64,000 nt of DNA from Halomonas sp. KAO (GCF_015595025.1 NZ_JADNRL010000037.1:66619-130618); one strand, 5' to 3'. Counted from the stretch's first letter, positions 27,163 through 35,346 are shown. The notes: generated by a model not told the origin, from the sequence alone. Program-made: numbers and translations.

Positions 27163-27177
27163 CCCCTGAGTTATGGG
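27156..27177. promoter_or_regulatory. PcaQ-type palindrome upstream of pcaHG
   Basis: CCCATAAC (27156-27163), six bases, GTTATGGG (27170-27177): a perfect inverted repeat. The core ATAAC-N6-GTTAT is close to the PcaQ box ATAACC-N4-GGTTAA reported in rhizobia. It overlaps the pcaQ stop and lies 85 bp before the pcaH ATG. Confidence 0.65.
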
Positions 27178-27261
27178 TGGGGCCCAAGGTGTCAATTGGC
27201 AGCCCGTGTGACTACCGTCAGACTGATCTGGGTCAATGTAATCTCCCCTGAGAGGAATGAA

Positions 27262-27990
27262 ATGCAATACGACAGCAAGCGATTCGTCGAGCGCGACCGC
27301 AACTGGCACCCGCCGGCCTATGCCCCGGGGTACAAGACCTCCGTTGCCCGGTCACCGCAGCAGGCTCTGGTCAGCATGCAGAGGCCTACGGTATCGGAGC
27401 TTTCCGGCCCCGACTTTCGTCAACTGCGAATGGGCCCACACGATAATGACCTGCTGCTGAACTTTCGTCAGGACCAGAACCAGGGGCTACCCCAGGGCGA
27501 GCGCATCATCATGTTCGGCCGCGTGGTCGACCAGTTCGGCAAGCCGGTTCCTCATACTCTGGTGGAGATGTGGCAGGCCAACGCCGGTGGTCGCTACCGC
27601 CACCGAAATGATAGCTACCTGGCGCCGCTGGACCCCAGCTTCGGTGGTGTGGGGCGCACCCTGACCGATGAGCAGGGCTGGTATCGCTTTCGCACCATCA
27701 AGCCGGGCCCCTACCCCTGGCCCAACGATCCCAACAGCTGGCGCCCCTCGCATATTCACGTGTCGGTGATGGGCCCCTCGATCTCCACGCGCCTCATCAC
27801 CCAGATGTACTTCGAGGGCGACCCGCTGATCCCGCTGTGTCCCATCGTCCACACCCTCAAGGACCCCGAAGCCGTGGAGACCATGATAGGTCGCTTGGAC
27901 ATGGCCCGCAGCAAGCCCATGGACTGCCTGGCCTATCGCTTCGACCTGGTGGTACGCGGCGAACTGCAGACCTACTTCGAAAATCAGTAA
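27262..27990 (+). CDS. pcaH: Protocatechuate 3,4-dioxygenase beta subunit
   Basis: A 242-residue subunit holding the non-haem Fe(III). All four iron ligands are visible: Y112 (GRYRH), Y151 (GPYPW), H164 and H166 (SHIHVS), matching positions 108, 147, 160 and 162 of the Pseudomonas enzyme with a constant offset of four. It performs intradiol cleavage of protocatechuate to beta-carboxymuconate. The ATG at 27262 follows GAGAGGAA; the upstream in-frame start would run through the promoter region. Confidence 0.96.
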   Translation: MQYDSKRFVERDRNWHPPAYAPGYKTSVARSPQQALVSMQRPTVSELSGPDFRQLRMGPHDNDLLLNFRQDQNQGLPQGERIIMFGRVVDQFGKPVPHTLVEMWQANAGGRYRHRNDSYLAPLDPSFGGVGRTLTDEQGWYRFRTIKPGPYPWPNDPNSWRPSHIHVSVMGPSISTRLITQMYFEGDPLIPLCPIVHTLKDPEAVETMIGRLDMARSKPMDCLAYRFDLVVRGELQTYFENQ

Positions 27991-28003
27991 CAGGGGTGAC
28001 GAG

Positions 28004-28636
28004 ATGAACCAGCCGAATTCCCGACCCACCAGCGAACTGATGCTGCGTGAGACCGCCTCCCAGACCGCCGGCCCCTACGTGCATATCGGCCTGGCCCTGG
28101 CCGCCGCCGGCAACCCGACCCGCGACGAGGAGATCTGGAACGAGATGGCTCGCCCCGAGGTCGAGGGTGAGCATATCGAGGTGGTCGGCACCGTGATCGA
28201 TGGCAATGGCGATCTGGTCCGCGATGCCTTTATCGAGGCCTGGCAGGCCGATAGCAACGGCGAGTATCAGCCGGAATTCGACCTTGAGAAGCCGTTCAAC
28301 AGCTTCGGAAGAACCGCCACCACCTTTGATCATGGCAGCGAGTGGTCACTGACTACCGTCAAACCGGGCCCCGTGGCTCACGCCAGTGGTCAGTCCCAGG
28401 CGCCGCACATCAACCTGGCGATCTTTGCCCGCGGCATCAATATCCAGCTGCAGACTCGCCTCTACTTCGATGATGAGGCCGAGGCCAACGCCGCGTGTCC
28501 GGTGCTGTCGCGCATCGAGTCGCCGGCACGTCGCCAGACCCTTATTGCCAAGCGTGAAGAGGTCGACGGCAAGGTGCGCTATCGCCTCGACATTCGCCTG
28601 CAGGGCGAGGGTGAAACGGTCTTCTTCGACTTCTGA
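28004..28636 (+). CDS. pcaG: Protocatechuate 3,4-dioxygenase alpha subunit
   Basis: A 210-residue non-metal subunit of the intradiol dioxygenase. DAFIEAWQADSNGEY and the SQAPHINLAIFARGIN segment align with the beta-subunit fold, without the iron ligands. It begins 13 bp after pcaH with a ribosome binding site (AGGGGTGA), so the two are co-translated for a 1:1 complex. Confidence 0.95.
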   Translation: MNQPNSRPTSELMLRETASQTAGPYVHIGLALAAAGNPTRDEEIWNEMARPEVEGEHIEVVGTVIDGNGDLVRDAFIEAWQADSNGEYQPEFDLEKPFNSFGRTATTFDHGSEWSLTTVKPGPVAHASGQSQAPHINLAIFARGINIQLQTRLYFDDEAEANAACPVLSRIESPARRQTLIAKREEVDGKVRYRLDIRLQGEGETVFFDF

Positions 28637-28729
28637 TCGGAACGACTTGTCCATTCTGCCGTGACCCGATCAGTGACGCCGCTCTTTCGGGGGCGGCGCT
28701 GGTGTCTATGGCGCCGGCCACTAGCCTAG

Positions 28730-28748
28730 AGGGGGAACGGTTCCCCCT
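28730..28748. promoter_or_regulatory. 19-bp perfect palindrome between pcaG and the BKACE gene
   Basis: AGGGGGAACGGTTCCCCCT is a perfect palindrome around a central G, 82 bp after pcaG and 48 bp before the next ATG. It may act as a hairpin attenuating read-through or as an operator. A second, looser GC hairpin (CGCCGC, 28677-28682, with GCGGCG, 28693-28698) precedes it. Confidence 0.45.
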
Positions 28749-28796
28749 TCCAACACTGCCCCCCATGCACTTTCGATATAAGAAAAAGAGGTCACC

Positions 28797-29639
28797 ATGT
28801 CCAAACCCTGCATTATCTGTGTTGCGATCACCGGCAGCCTGCCGCGCAAGGAAAACAACCCCGCCGTGCCGATCACCGTCACGGAGCAGATCGAGAGCAC
28901 CCAGGCGGCCTTCGAGGCCGGCGCTACCATCGCCCACTGTCATGTGCGCAACGACGACCAGACGCCCAGCTCCGACCCGGAGAAGTTTGGTCGCCTGCTG
29001 GAGGGGCTGAACAAGCACTGCCCTGGCATGATCGTGCAGCTCTCCACCGGTGGTCGTTCAGGGGCCGGCGAGGAGCGCGGCGGCATGCTGCCGCTCAAGC
29101 CCGATATGGCCAGCCTCTCGGTGGGCTCCAACAACTTCCCCAATCGCGTCTACGATAACCCGCCGCAGCTGGTCGACTGGCTCGCCGATGAGATGCTCAA
29201 GTATGACATCAAGCCCGAGATCGAGGCCTTTGATCTGTCGCATATCCACCAGGCGGTGAGCCTCTCCAAGCAGGGCAAGCTCAAGGCGCCGCTCTATGTG
29301 CAGTTCGTGATGGGGGTAAAGAATGCCATGCCGGCGGACAAGCCCACCTTCGATTTCTATATCGAGACCCTCAAGCGGCTGGCGCCCGACGCCCAGTGGT
29401 GTGGTGCCGGCATCGGTGCCAACCAGTACCTGCTCAACGAGTGGTCGATCGCCGCCGGCGGTCATACCCGCACCGGGCTCGAGGACAACGTGCGTCTCGA
29501 TCGCGATAGCCTCGCCTCCTCAAATGCGGCCCTGGTCGAGCGTGCGGTGGCGCTGTGCGAGAGGTATGAGCGTCCGGTGGCGACCTGGCAACAGGCCCGC
29601 GAGATTCTTGGACTTTCAATGCCTTCAGGGTCGCCCTGA
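28797..29639 (+). CDS. Beta-keto acid cleavage enzyme (BKACE, DUF849)
   Basis: A 280-residue TIM-barrel enzyme. The zinc ligands of the family are seen in AHCHVRND (H47, H49), and a conserved glutamate in the later NEWSIAAGGHTRTGLEDN. Kce-type enzymes condense a beta-keto acid with acetyl-CoA and release acetoacetate plus a new acyl-CoA. The family includes members active on beta-ketoadipate. Lying at the end of the pca cluster, it could convert beta-ketoadipate directly to succinyl-CoA and acetoacetate. The substrate remains inferred. Confidence 0.88.
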   Translation: MSKPCIICVAITGSLPRKENNPAVPITVTEQIESTQAAFEAGATIAHCHVRNDDQTPSSDPEKFGRLLEGLNKHCPGMIVQLSTGGRSGAGEERGGMLPLKPDMASLSVGSNNFPNRVYDNPPQLVDWLADEMLKYDIKPEIEAFDLSHIHQAVSLSKQGKLKAPLYVQFVMGVKNAMPADKPTFDFYIETLKRLAPDAQWCGAGIGANQYLLNEWSIAAGGHTRTGLEDNVRLDRDSLASSNAALVERAVALCERYERPVATWQQAREILGLSMPSGSP

Positions 29640-29673
29640 AAATGAACCGGTGATAACGATGCCCGGCCCGACC

Positions 29674-31383
29674 TCAGCGTAGGTCGTACTTCTTCAAACG
29701 GTAGGCGTAGGCGGGGCGTGTCATGCCCAGCCGGCGGGCGGCGGCGGCAATATTGCCCTCGCTTTCCTCCTGGGCCGCGATCAGCACCTCTCGCTCGATA
29801 TCCTCGAGGGTCAGCCCGGCATCGAACAGGGCCTGGATATGTTGCCGGGGTGTGTCCTCCGAGTCAGGGATCTCTGTCGGCGCCTCGAGTCGGCCCCGGT
29901 CGTTGAGTCCTTGCCCCTTCTCCTTTTGCAGCGTGGGGACTCGGTAGTCGCCGAACAGTGCCCGTTCGGTGATATGTTTCTGGTCGGCGGTGAGAATCAC
30001 TCCACGTTCGATGGTGTTCTTCAATTCACGCACGTTGCCGGGCCAGGTGTACTGAGCCATGGCCGAGCGGGCCTGGTCGGAGAAGCCCAAGGTGCGGCGC
30101 TGATAGTGGTGCTCGCAGCTGGCGAGGAAGTGGTCGGCCAGAGTGGGAATATCCTCGAGACGGTCGCGCAGGGGCGGTACCGTCAGCGTAAAGGCATTGA
30201 GTCGAAAGAACAGGTCACGCCGGAAGGCTCCCTCCGCGACCCGCTGGTGCAGATCGTTGTGGGTGGCCGCGACTACCCGCACATCTACCTCCCTCACGTC
30301 CTGGCCACCGACACGTTCGATCTGGTGCTCCTGCAGGGCACGGAGCAGGGCGGCCTGGGCACGGGGAGAAAGCTCGGCCAGCTCGTCGAGGAACAGGGTG
30401 CCGCCGTGGGCCCGCTCGAAGCGACCGAGGCGTGACTGTACCGCGCCGGTATAGGCTCCCTTCTCGACACCAAATAGCTCAGACTCGATCAGTTCCGGCG
30501 GAATGGCGGCGCAGTTGACGGCGACAAAGGGGCCCTTGGCACGCAGGCTCTGTTCGTGAAGGCGCCGAGCCAGGATCTCCTTGCCGGTGCCGGTCTCTCC
30601 GAGCAGCAACACCGGCACTTCCGAGACGGCTGCACTGTCGAGCATCGTCAACATTTCTCGAAAGGCGGGTGCCGAACCGATGGGACCCCAGTCATCGTCG
30701 GGCCGCTGATGGGTGAGGTCTCCCTCCAGGGTCGCAACCCGCGCCTGCAGCTCGTAAAGCTCATCGATCAGTGGGGCTTCACGCAGGAGGGAGGAGAAGG
30801 CCTCATGGTCGGACCACTCCTCGGCCAGCTTGCCGATGATCCGGCACCGGGCGTCGCCGCAGCCCAGGCACTCCACTTCTCGATACTGCACCTCGCGTCC
30901 CAGCAGCTGGGTGGCATAACCCGAGGCGTACCCCAGTAGCGTCCAGCACACCGGCGCGCTCTGTACGCCACGAGAACGCCACACCTCAACCTCGAACGAG
31001 CCCTGCCAGATGAACTCGCTGTAGAACCGGCCGGCTTCCAGATCGATATCCAGCTGGCCTGGTACTGCCTTGACGTGGCCCAGCAGCGCGTGAAGCTGTG
31101 GGCCAGCCAGGAAGCTGTCGTGCAGCCCCAGTTGCCTGCCGCGCAGTGACTCGCCGAGCTCGGCATCCTGCAGGCCGGAGTAGTAGCCCAGGCGGATGAA
31201 GACGCCACGGGCGCGCTCCGCTCCCAGGGTGGACACCAGCTCATTACGAAAGAACGCCGACGCCTGCAGCGACATCAGCAACATGCGTTGCTCGCCCAAC
31301 CAGACCTGCCCCTCCTCCGGAAGGAAACGCAGGGCGTCCATCAGGTCGCGGGCGCTGGGGTACTGGGGAGTGCTGGCAGTCAT
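29674..31383 (-). CDS. Phenol-responsive sigma-54 activator (DmpR/MopR/XylR type)
   Basis: A 569-residue enhancer-binding protein: XylR_N and V4R sensory region (about 15-185), coiled linker, AAA+ domain (about 235-400) with Walker A GETGTGKE (262-269), GAYTGA (309-314) and Walker B GGTLFLDEL, and a C-terminal Fis-type HTH (NIAAAARRLGMTRPAYAYRL). The MopR zinc ligands are conserved with the same spacing (C146, E169, C172, C180), as are the two phenol-hydroxyl contacts (H98, W126). It therefore probably senses a phenol such as p-cresol and drives the divergent pch operon. It is convergent with the BKACE gene. Confidence 0.93.
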   Translation of the reverse strand: MTASTPQYPSARDLMDALRFLPEEGQVWLGEQRMLLMSLQASAFFRNELVSTLGAERARGVFIRLGYYSGLQDAELGESLRGRQLGLHDSFLAGPQLHALLGHVKAVPGQLDIDLEAGRFYSEFIWQGSFEVEVWRSRGVQSAPVCWTLLGYASGYATQLLGREVQYREVECLGCGDARCRIIGKLAEEWSDHEAFSSLLREAPLIDELYELQARVATLEGDLTHQRPDDDWGPIGSAPAFREMLTMLDSAAVSEVPVLLLGETGTGKEILARRLHEQSLRAKGPFVAVNCAAIPPELIESELFGVEKGAYTGAVQSRLGRFERAHGGTLFLDELAELSPRAQAALLRALQEHQIERVGGQDVREVDVRVVAATHNDLHQRVAEGAFRRDLFFRLNAFTLTVPPLRDRLEDIPTLADHFLASCEHHYQRRTLGFSDQARSAMAQYTWPGNVRELKNTIERGVILTADQKHITERALFGDYRVPTLQKEKGQGLNDRGRLEAPTEIPDSEDTPRQHIQALFDAGLTLEDIEREVLIAAQEESEGNIAAAARRLGMTRPAYAYRLKKYDLR

Positions 31384-31495
31384 GAGTCACTCGTCGACAA
31401 GTCGCAATGCCAGGATATCACCCAGGCAGTATCAGGAGGTGACGCCCTGGGGTGATGATTTAGGCAATGATGAGCAAATGGTTAACCGATATTAG

Positions 31496-31519
31496 CGAAC
31501 GTATGTTCGTATTGCGAAT
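31496..31519 (+). promoter_or_regulatory. Three-half-site IclR-type operator, pch promoter region
   Basis: CGAAC (31496-31500), N4, GTTCG (31505-31509), N5, CGAAT (31515-31519, one mismatch). The spacing and orientation are the same as at the TRAP and pobA promoters. Confidence 0.7.
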
Positions 31520-31574
31520 GAATGTTTGCGTGTAATTCGCCTAATGTCTTGATTACCCATGGTTTTACAGTTTC

Positions 31575-31588
31575 GGCACGGTTCTTGA
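31575..31588 (+). promoter_or_regulatory. Candidate sigma-54 promoter of pchC
   Basis: GGCACG-N4-TTGA: the -24 GG (31575-31576) and the -12 dinucleotide (31587-31588) have the invariant GG-N10-GC spacing. The -12 pair is GA instead of GC. Only one activator of this class is nearby, encoded divergently. Position is about 110 bp before the pchC ATG. Confidence 0.5.
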
Positions 31589-31627
31589 CAGGTAAATAGG
31601 GCTGGAGTCCGCTGATAACCTTTTGAT

Positions 31628-31641
31628 TAGACTAAAGTCTA
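31628..31641. promoter_or_regulatory. TAGACTAAAGTCTA palindrome upstream of pchC
   Basis: A perfect 14-bp palindrome 58 bp before the pchC ATG. Its core GACTAAAGT recurs at 41397-41405 and 45374-45382 and, with one mismatch, at 20524-20532. It lies about 40 bp past the sigma-54-like element. Confidence 0.45.
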
Positions 31642-31699
31642 GGGTGTTGGAGGCTCTATCGACGGCAAGCCCATAACGACCAGACGGGTGACATTGACC

Positions 31700-32080
31700 A
31701 TGAAAAACATAACAAGGGTGCTTTCCCGGCGCCTCTCCCCAGTGACGATCGGGGCACTGACCCTGTTCGGCTCTCTGCTGCTCCCCTCCGTGGCGGCGGC
31801 AGAGAGTGAAACCGATATGCGTGAACCCGCCGAAGTCTACCGGCAGGTCTGTTCCCACTGCCACGAAACGGACGTCGCCAACAAGGTGGCTCCGATCACC
31901 ATGGCATTCCCCGAAGTGGCCCATGAGGCGCGTGGAAACTATATCCGTATGACGGTACGCAACGGCCGAGCCGCCATGCCGTCCTTCCGCGAAGCCAAGA
32001 TCAGCGACCCTGAGCTGGAGGCGCTGATTCAGGCATTGATGGGCGGCGATCTGGCGCCCGCCGCGGATAGCGAGGAGTAG
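31700..32080 (+). CDS. pchC: p-Cresol methylhydroxylase cytochrome c subunit
   Basis: A 126-residue periplasmic c-type cytochrome. An N-terminal signal peptide ends near VAAA (31-34). The haem motif is CSHCH (51-55) and the likely axial methionine is M93 (AAMPSF). With PchF it forms the flavocytochrome that hydroxylates and dehydrogenates the methyl group of p-cresol and takes up the electrons. The ATG at 31700 is preferred to an in-frame GTG at 31688. The order pchC, pchX, pchF copies the pchACXF cluster known from Pseudomonas putida. Confidence 0.85.
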   Translation: MKNITRVLSRRLSPVTIGALTLFGSLLLPSVAAAESETDMREPAEVYRQVCSHCHETDVANKVAPITMAFPEVAHEARGNYIRMTVRNGRAAMPSFREAKISDPELEALIQALMGGDLAPAADSEE

Positions 32081-32084
32081 CGCC

Positions 32085-32630
32085 ATGAAGCTGACACGGC
32101 GACAACTCATGAAGAATGGCCTGCTGTTGGGCGCCTCCGTGCCGCTCTCGCTGGGGGCCGCCTGGGCCTCCGATGTCGGCCTTGCTGATGATCCGGCACA
32201 TGGCTCGATCAGCCTCTTCGGCGTCGATCGCTCCACGACCGAGCTAGGTCAGGGGTTGCGTCAGCAGGGCTGGACGCCGCGCTATGAAGGTCGTCTCGAC
32301 CCGTTAGCGCTGAATGCACAGCCCGCCGGCACGCTGGCGACTGGATTTACCGATGAGGCGGGCCTGGTACTGCTGACCAGTCTACTGGCCGGTCGCGGCC
32401 GAGTGCTGGCGTTGGGGCGACATGACGCGGGACAGCATCGCCTGCTGAGCCATCGCGGTCCCATCGCGGCGCCGTTGGCGGTAGATGCGGGCAGCTGGCA
32501 AGCCGCACTGGGGCGTGAATATGCCCGCCTGGCAACGGCCTCGGGTAGCGCGCGCCATCGCCAAGACATCAGGCGTCCGTACGGTGAGTCCGTCAGTGCC
32601 ACCGAGCTGAGCTTCCTGGTTCGGCTGTAA
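32085..32630 (+). CDS. pchX: PchX-like Tat-exported protein of unknown function
   Basis: A 181-residue protein starting 4 bp after pchC. The N-terminus carries a twin-arginine motif (TRRQLMKN, 4-11) and a hydrophobic stretch ending near AWAS, so Tat export of a folded protein is expected. No enzyme motif was recognised in the mature part. Its place between the cytochrome and flavoprotein genes matches pchX of Pseudomonas, whose role is not established to my knowledge. A chaperone or carrier for PchF assembly is an inference. Confidence 0.7.
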   Translation: MKLTRRQLMKNGLLLGASVPLSLGAAWASDVGLADDPAHGSISLFGVDRSTTELGQGLRQQGWTPRYEGRLDPLALNAQPAGTLATGFTDEAGLVLLTSLLAGRGRVLALGRHDAGQHRLLSHRGPIAAPLAVDAGSWQAALGREYARLATASGSARHRQDIRRPYGESVSATELSFLVRL

Positions 32631-32662
32631 GCCCCCGATCACAATAATCGAGAGACGACTTC

Positions 32663-34213
32663 ATGAGCACCACACAGCGAATTCTTCCCAAGGGCGTGTC
32701 CGAAGCTGACTTCGACGCTGCCCTCGTTCGGTTCCGCGAGATTCTCGGGGCCGATAGTGTCCTGACCGAAGGCGACCAGCTCGCGCCCTATACCAAGATC
32801 ATGATGGCCGGCGACGACAAGGACTACATCCCTTCCGCGGCGCTGCTGCCCACCACTACCGAGCAGGTTAAGGGCATCGTGCGCACCTGCAACGAGTACA
32901 AGGTACCGATCTGGACCATCTCCACCGGCAAGAACCTGGGCTACGGCAGCGCCGCCCCCGGCGAGACTGGCCAGGTGATCCTCGATATGCACCGCATGAA
33001 CCAGATTCTCGATGTCGACCCCGAGGTCTGCACGGCACTGCTCGAGCCCGGCGTGACCTATCAGCAGCTCTACGACTACATCAAGGAGAACGACCTCAAG
33101 CTGTGGCTGGATCCGCCGGCTCCTTCGGCCATCGCAGGCCCCGTGGGCAATACCCTGGACCGCGGTGTGGGCTATACACCCTATGGTGAACACTTCATGT
33201 TCCAGTGTGGCATGGAGGTGGTGCTGGCCAACGGTGAGGTGGTACGCACCGGCATGGGAGGCATCGAGAACTCCAGCTCCTGGCAGGTGTTCAAGTGGGG
33301 CTATGGTCCCTATATCGACGGTCTCTTTACCCAGTCCAACTACGGCATCGTGACCAAGATGGGCCTGTGGCTGATGCCCGAGCCTCCGGCCTATCGTCCT
33401 TTCGTTATCCAGTACGACGACCTGGAGGATATCGAGGAGATCGTTGATGTTCTGCGCCCGCTGCGCATTGCCCAGATCATCCCCAATGCGGTGGTGATTG
33501 TGCACACCCTCTGGGATGCGGGGACTCATGTGCAGCGCAAGACCTACTACGAGGGTAGTGACTCCATCCCGCGCGAGGCCATCGAGCGCATCAAGCAGGA
33601 TGAGGGCGTCGGCGAGTGGAACGTCTACGCGGCGCTATACGGCACCCCCGAGCAGATTGACGTCAACTGGAAGATCGTCGAGCAGGCCTTCGGAAAGAGT
33701 GGCAAGGCCAAGATCATGTACGGCGAGGAGGCCGAGAAACGGGGCGGTGGCTTCGAGTATCGTGCGGCCCTGATGAGGGGGGATATGAACCTTCAGGAGT
33801 TCGGCCTCTATAACTGGCGTGGGGGTGGTGGCTCCATGTGGTTTGCGCCGGTCTCCCAGGCGAAGGGCAGCGAGACCAAGGATCAGACCGAGCTGGCTCA
33901 GAAGATCCTCGGCAAGTACGGCTTCGATTACGTGGCAGAGTACATCGTCGGCTGGCGCGACATGCACCATGTCATCGACCTACTTTACAACCGCGAGGAT
34001 CCGGAAGAGACCCAGCGGGCCCATGACTGCTTCGCCGAGCTGATCGACGAGTTCGCCAAGCGTGGCTACGGTCTCTACCGCACGAACACCGAGTTCATGG
34101 AGCAGGTCGCGGGGACGTTCGGCGAGCCACTGCGCGAGGTGCACAAGACGCTGAAGAATGCTTTGGATCCCAATGGCATCCTGTCGCCGGGTAAGTCGGG
34201 CATCCGCTCCTGA
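32663..34213 (+). CDS. pchF: p-Cresol methylhydroxylase (4-cresol dehydrogenase) flavoprotein subunit
   Basis: A 516-residue FAD enzyme of the vanillyl-alcohol oxidase/PCMH family. The FAD_binding_4 region holds PTTTEQVKGIVRTCNEYKVPIW and STGKNLGYGSAAPG. The PCMH-type cap domain follows, with the late YGLYRTNTEFM segment matching the active-site Tyr-Arg pair. PCMH binds FAD covalently to a tyrosine; the exact residue could not be assigned here. It converts p-cresol to 4-hydroxybenzyl alcohol and 4-hydroxybenzaldehyde. There is no signal peptide although its cytochrome partner is exported. Confidence 0.93.
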   Translation: MSTTQRILPKGVSEADFDAALVRFREILGADSVLTEGDQLAPYTKIMMAGDDKDYIPSAALLPTTTEQVKGIVRTCNEYKVPIWTISTGKNLGYGSAAPGETGQVILDMHRMNQILDVDPEVCTALLEPGVTYQQLYDYIKENDLKLWLDPPAPSAIAGPVGNTLDRGVGYTPYGEHFMFQCGMEVVLANGEVVRTGMGGIENSSSWQVFKWGYGPYIDGLFTQSNYGIVTKMGLWLMPEPPAYRPFVIQYDDLEDIEEIVDVLRPLRIAQIIPNAVVIVHTLWDAGTHVQRKTYYEGSDSIPREAIERIKQDEGVGEWNVYAALYGTPEQIDVNWKIVEQAFGKSGKAKIMYGEEAEKRGGGFEYRAALMRGDMNLQEFGLYNWRGGGGSMWFAPVSQAKGSETKDQTELAQKILGKYGFDYVAEYIVGWRDMHHVIDLLYNREDPEETQRAHDCFAELIDEFAKRGYGLYRTNTEFMEQVAGTFGEPLREVHKTLKNALDPNGILSPGKSGIRS

Positions 34214-34232
34214 TCAGCGGTCGAGTCACACG

Positions 34233-34254
34233 GGCCACCCTCGGCGTGGTGGCC
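34233..34254 (+). other. Intercistronic hairpin pchF / MBL gene
   Basis: GGCCACC (34233-34239) pairs perfectly with GGTGGCC (34248-34254) over an 8-base loop. There is no T-run, so an mRNA processing or stability element is more likely than a terminator. Confidence 0.5.
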
Positions 34255-34292
34255 TGCACACATCAAAGCACAATAGAAACGGTAAACCCCAT

Positions 34293-35279
34293 ATGTCCAT
34301 GCACTTTCCCCTGAAACCACTGGTACCGATGGTCCTGGTTGGCTTGTTGGGCGGCCAGTCCGTGCTGGCCGCGGAACCGGAATCTGCCGCCAGCAACGCA
34401 ACGATGTCCAGTAATACCACCGTGGTGATGCTGGGCACCGGCACGCCGGTGCTCAAGCATGAGCGCGCCGGTCAGGCCATCCTGGTGGTGGTCGACAAGG
34501 AGATGTATCTGTTCGATGCCGGTCCGGGGTTCGTCAGGAACTTCGATGCGCTCTCCGGGAAGGACTTCATGCCCGAGGATATCTACTTCAGCAACGACTC
34601 CGTCTACGGCGAGATGAACAAGGTGTTCGTCACTCATCTGGACTCGGATCATGTGATGGGCATGCCGGAGCTGATGCTGCGTCCCTGGGTCATGGGGCGC
34701 AGCGAGTCGATGAAGGTGATCGGGCCCAAGGGAGTCGAGGCCATGACCACCAATATCCTGGAGGCCTATGTCGATGATATCGACCATCGCCTGCATGGCA
34801 CCCAGCCGGCCAACCCGGATGGCTTCAATGTCGATGTCACCGAGATCAGCGAGACCCAGGTGGTGCATCAGGACGACAAGGTGACCATCACCGCCTTCAA
34901 GGTGCCCCACGGCAGCTGGGAGGACGGCATGGCGTTCGGCTACCGGGTGGAGACACCCGAGAAGACGGTGGTCATCAGCGGCGACACGCGCCACGAGGAG
35001 GCGCTCTATGAGCACTTCGAGGGCGCCGATATCCTGATCCATGAGGTCATGAGTGAGGGTGGTGTTCACCAGCTGCCACAGGATTGGCAGGACTACATGT
35101 ACCACGCCCATACCAGCACCAAGCAGCTGGCCGAGATCGGCGATGCCATTGAGCCGGAGCTGCTGGTGATGACTCATCCCCTGCTTTTCGGGCAGACCGA
35201 TGAGCAGCTTCGCGAAGAGATGGCCGGCTATTACGACGGTAATTTCGTACTGGCCTCGGACCTGGCGATCTACGACTGA
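34293..35279 (+). CDS. Exported metallo-beta-lactamase-fold hydrolase, AtsA (arylsulfatase)-like, altered metal motif
   Basis: A 328-residue protein with a signal peptide (hydrophobic 9-25, cleavage near VLAA) and an MBL fold: VVMLGTGTPV, FDAGPGF, then THLDSDHVMGMPEL, KVIGPKGVEAM, HGSW, SGDTRHEEAL and a late THP. Layout and length match the tRNase Z-like arylsulfatase AtsA of Pseudoalteromonas (about 328 residues). The metal motif is HLDSDH (115-120), with Asp117 where HxHxDH expects His. In this cluster a phenol-releasing esterase or sulfatase is plausible, but no substrate is shown. No strong ribosome binding site was seen at 34293; an ATG at 34299 is possible. Confidence 0.75.
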   Translation: MSMHFPLKPLVPMVLVGLLGGQSVLAAEPESAASNATMSSNTTVVMLGTGTPVLKHERAGQAILVVVDKEMYLFDAGPGFVRNFDALSGKDFMPEDIYFSNDSVYGEMNKVFVTHLDSDHVMGMPELMLRPWVMGRSESMKVIGPKGVEAMTTNILEAYVDDIDHRLHGTQPANPDGFNVDVTEISETQVVHQDDKVTITAFKVPHGSWEDGMAFGYRVETPEKTVVISGDTRHEEALYEHFEGADILIHEVMSEGGVHQLPQDWQDYMYHAHTSTKQLAEIGDAIEPELLVMTHPLLFGQTDEQLREEMAGYYDGNFVLASDLAIYD

Positions 35280-35298
35280 GGCCGGTCTTCACTCATAC

Positions 35299-35326
35299 AT
35301 CGCGATGGTCCTGACGCCATCGTGAT
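35299..35326 (+). other. Intercistronic hairpin MBL gene / aldehyde dehydrogenase
   Basis: ATCGCGATGG (35299-35308) pairs with CCATCGTGAT (35317-35326) over an 8-base loop, with one G:U pair. No T-run follows. A ribosome binding site (AGGAGG) comes just after. Confidence 0.45.
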
Positions 35327-35346
35327 CCTCCAGGAGGAATCAAGAG

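Larger units (their letters stand above)
31384..31699. promoter_or_regulatory. Control region between the sigma-54 activator and pchC
   Basis: A 316-bp gene-free region holding, from left to right, a three-half-site IclR-type operator (31496-31519), a sigma-54-like promoter (31575-31588) and a 14-bp palindrome (31628-31641). No clear DmpR-type upstream activating repeat was recognised. Confidence 0.7.

Noticed and set aside
31384..31560. DmpR/XylR-type upstream activating repeats
   Set aside because: Looked for long inverted repeats of the TTGAnCAA type; only weak matches around 31456-31480 were found, not enough to call.
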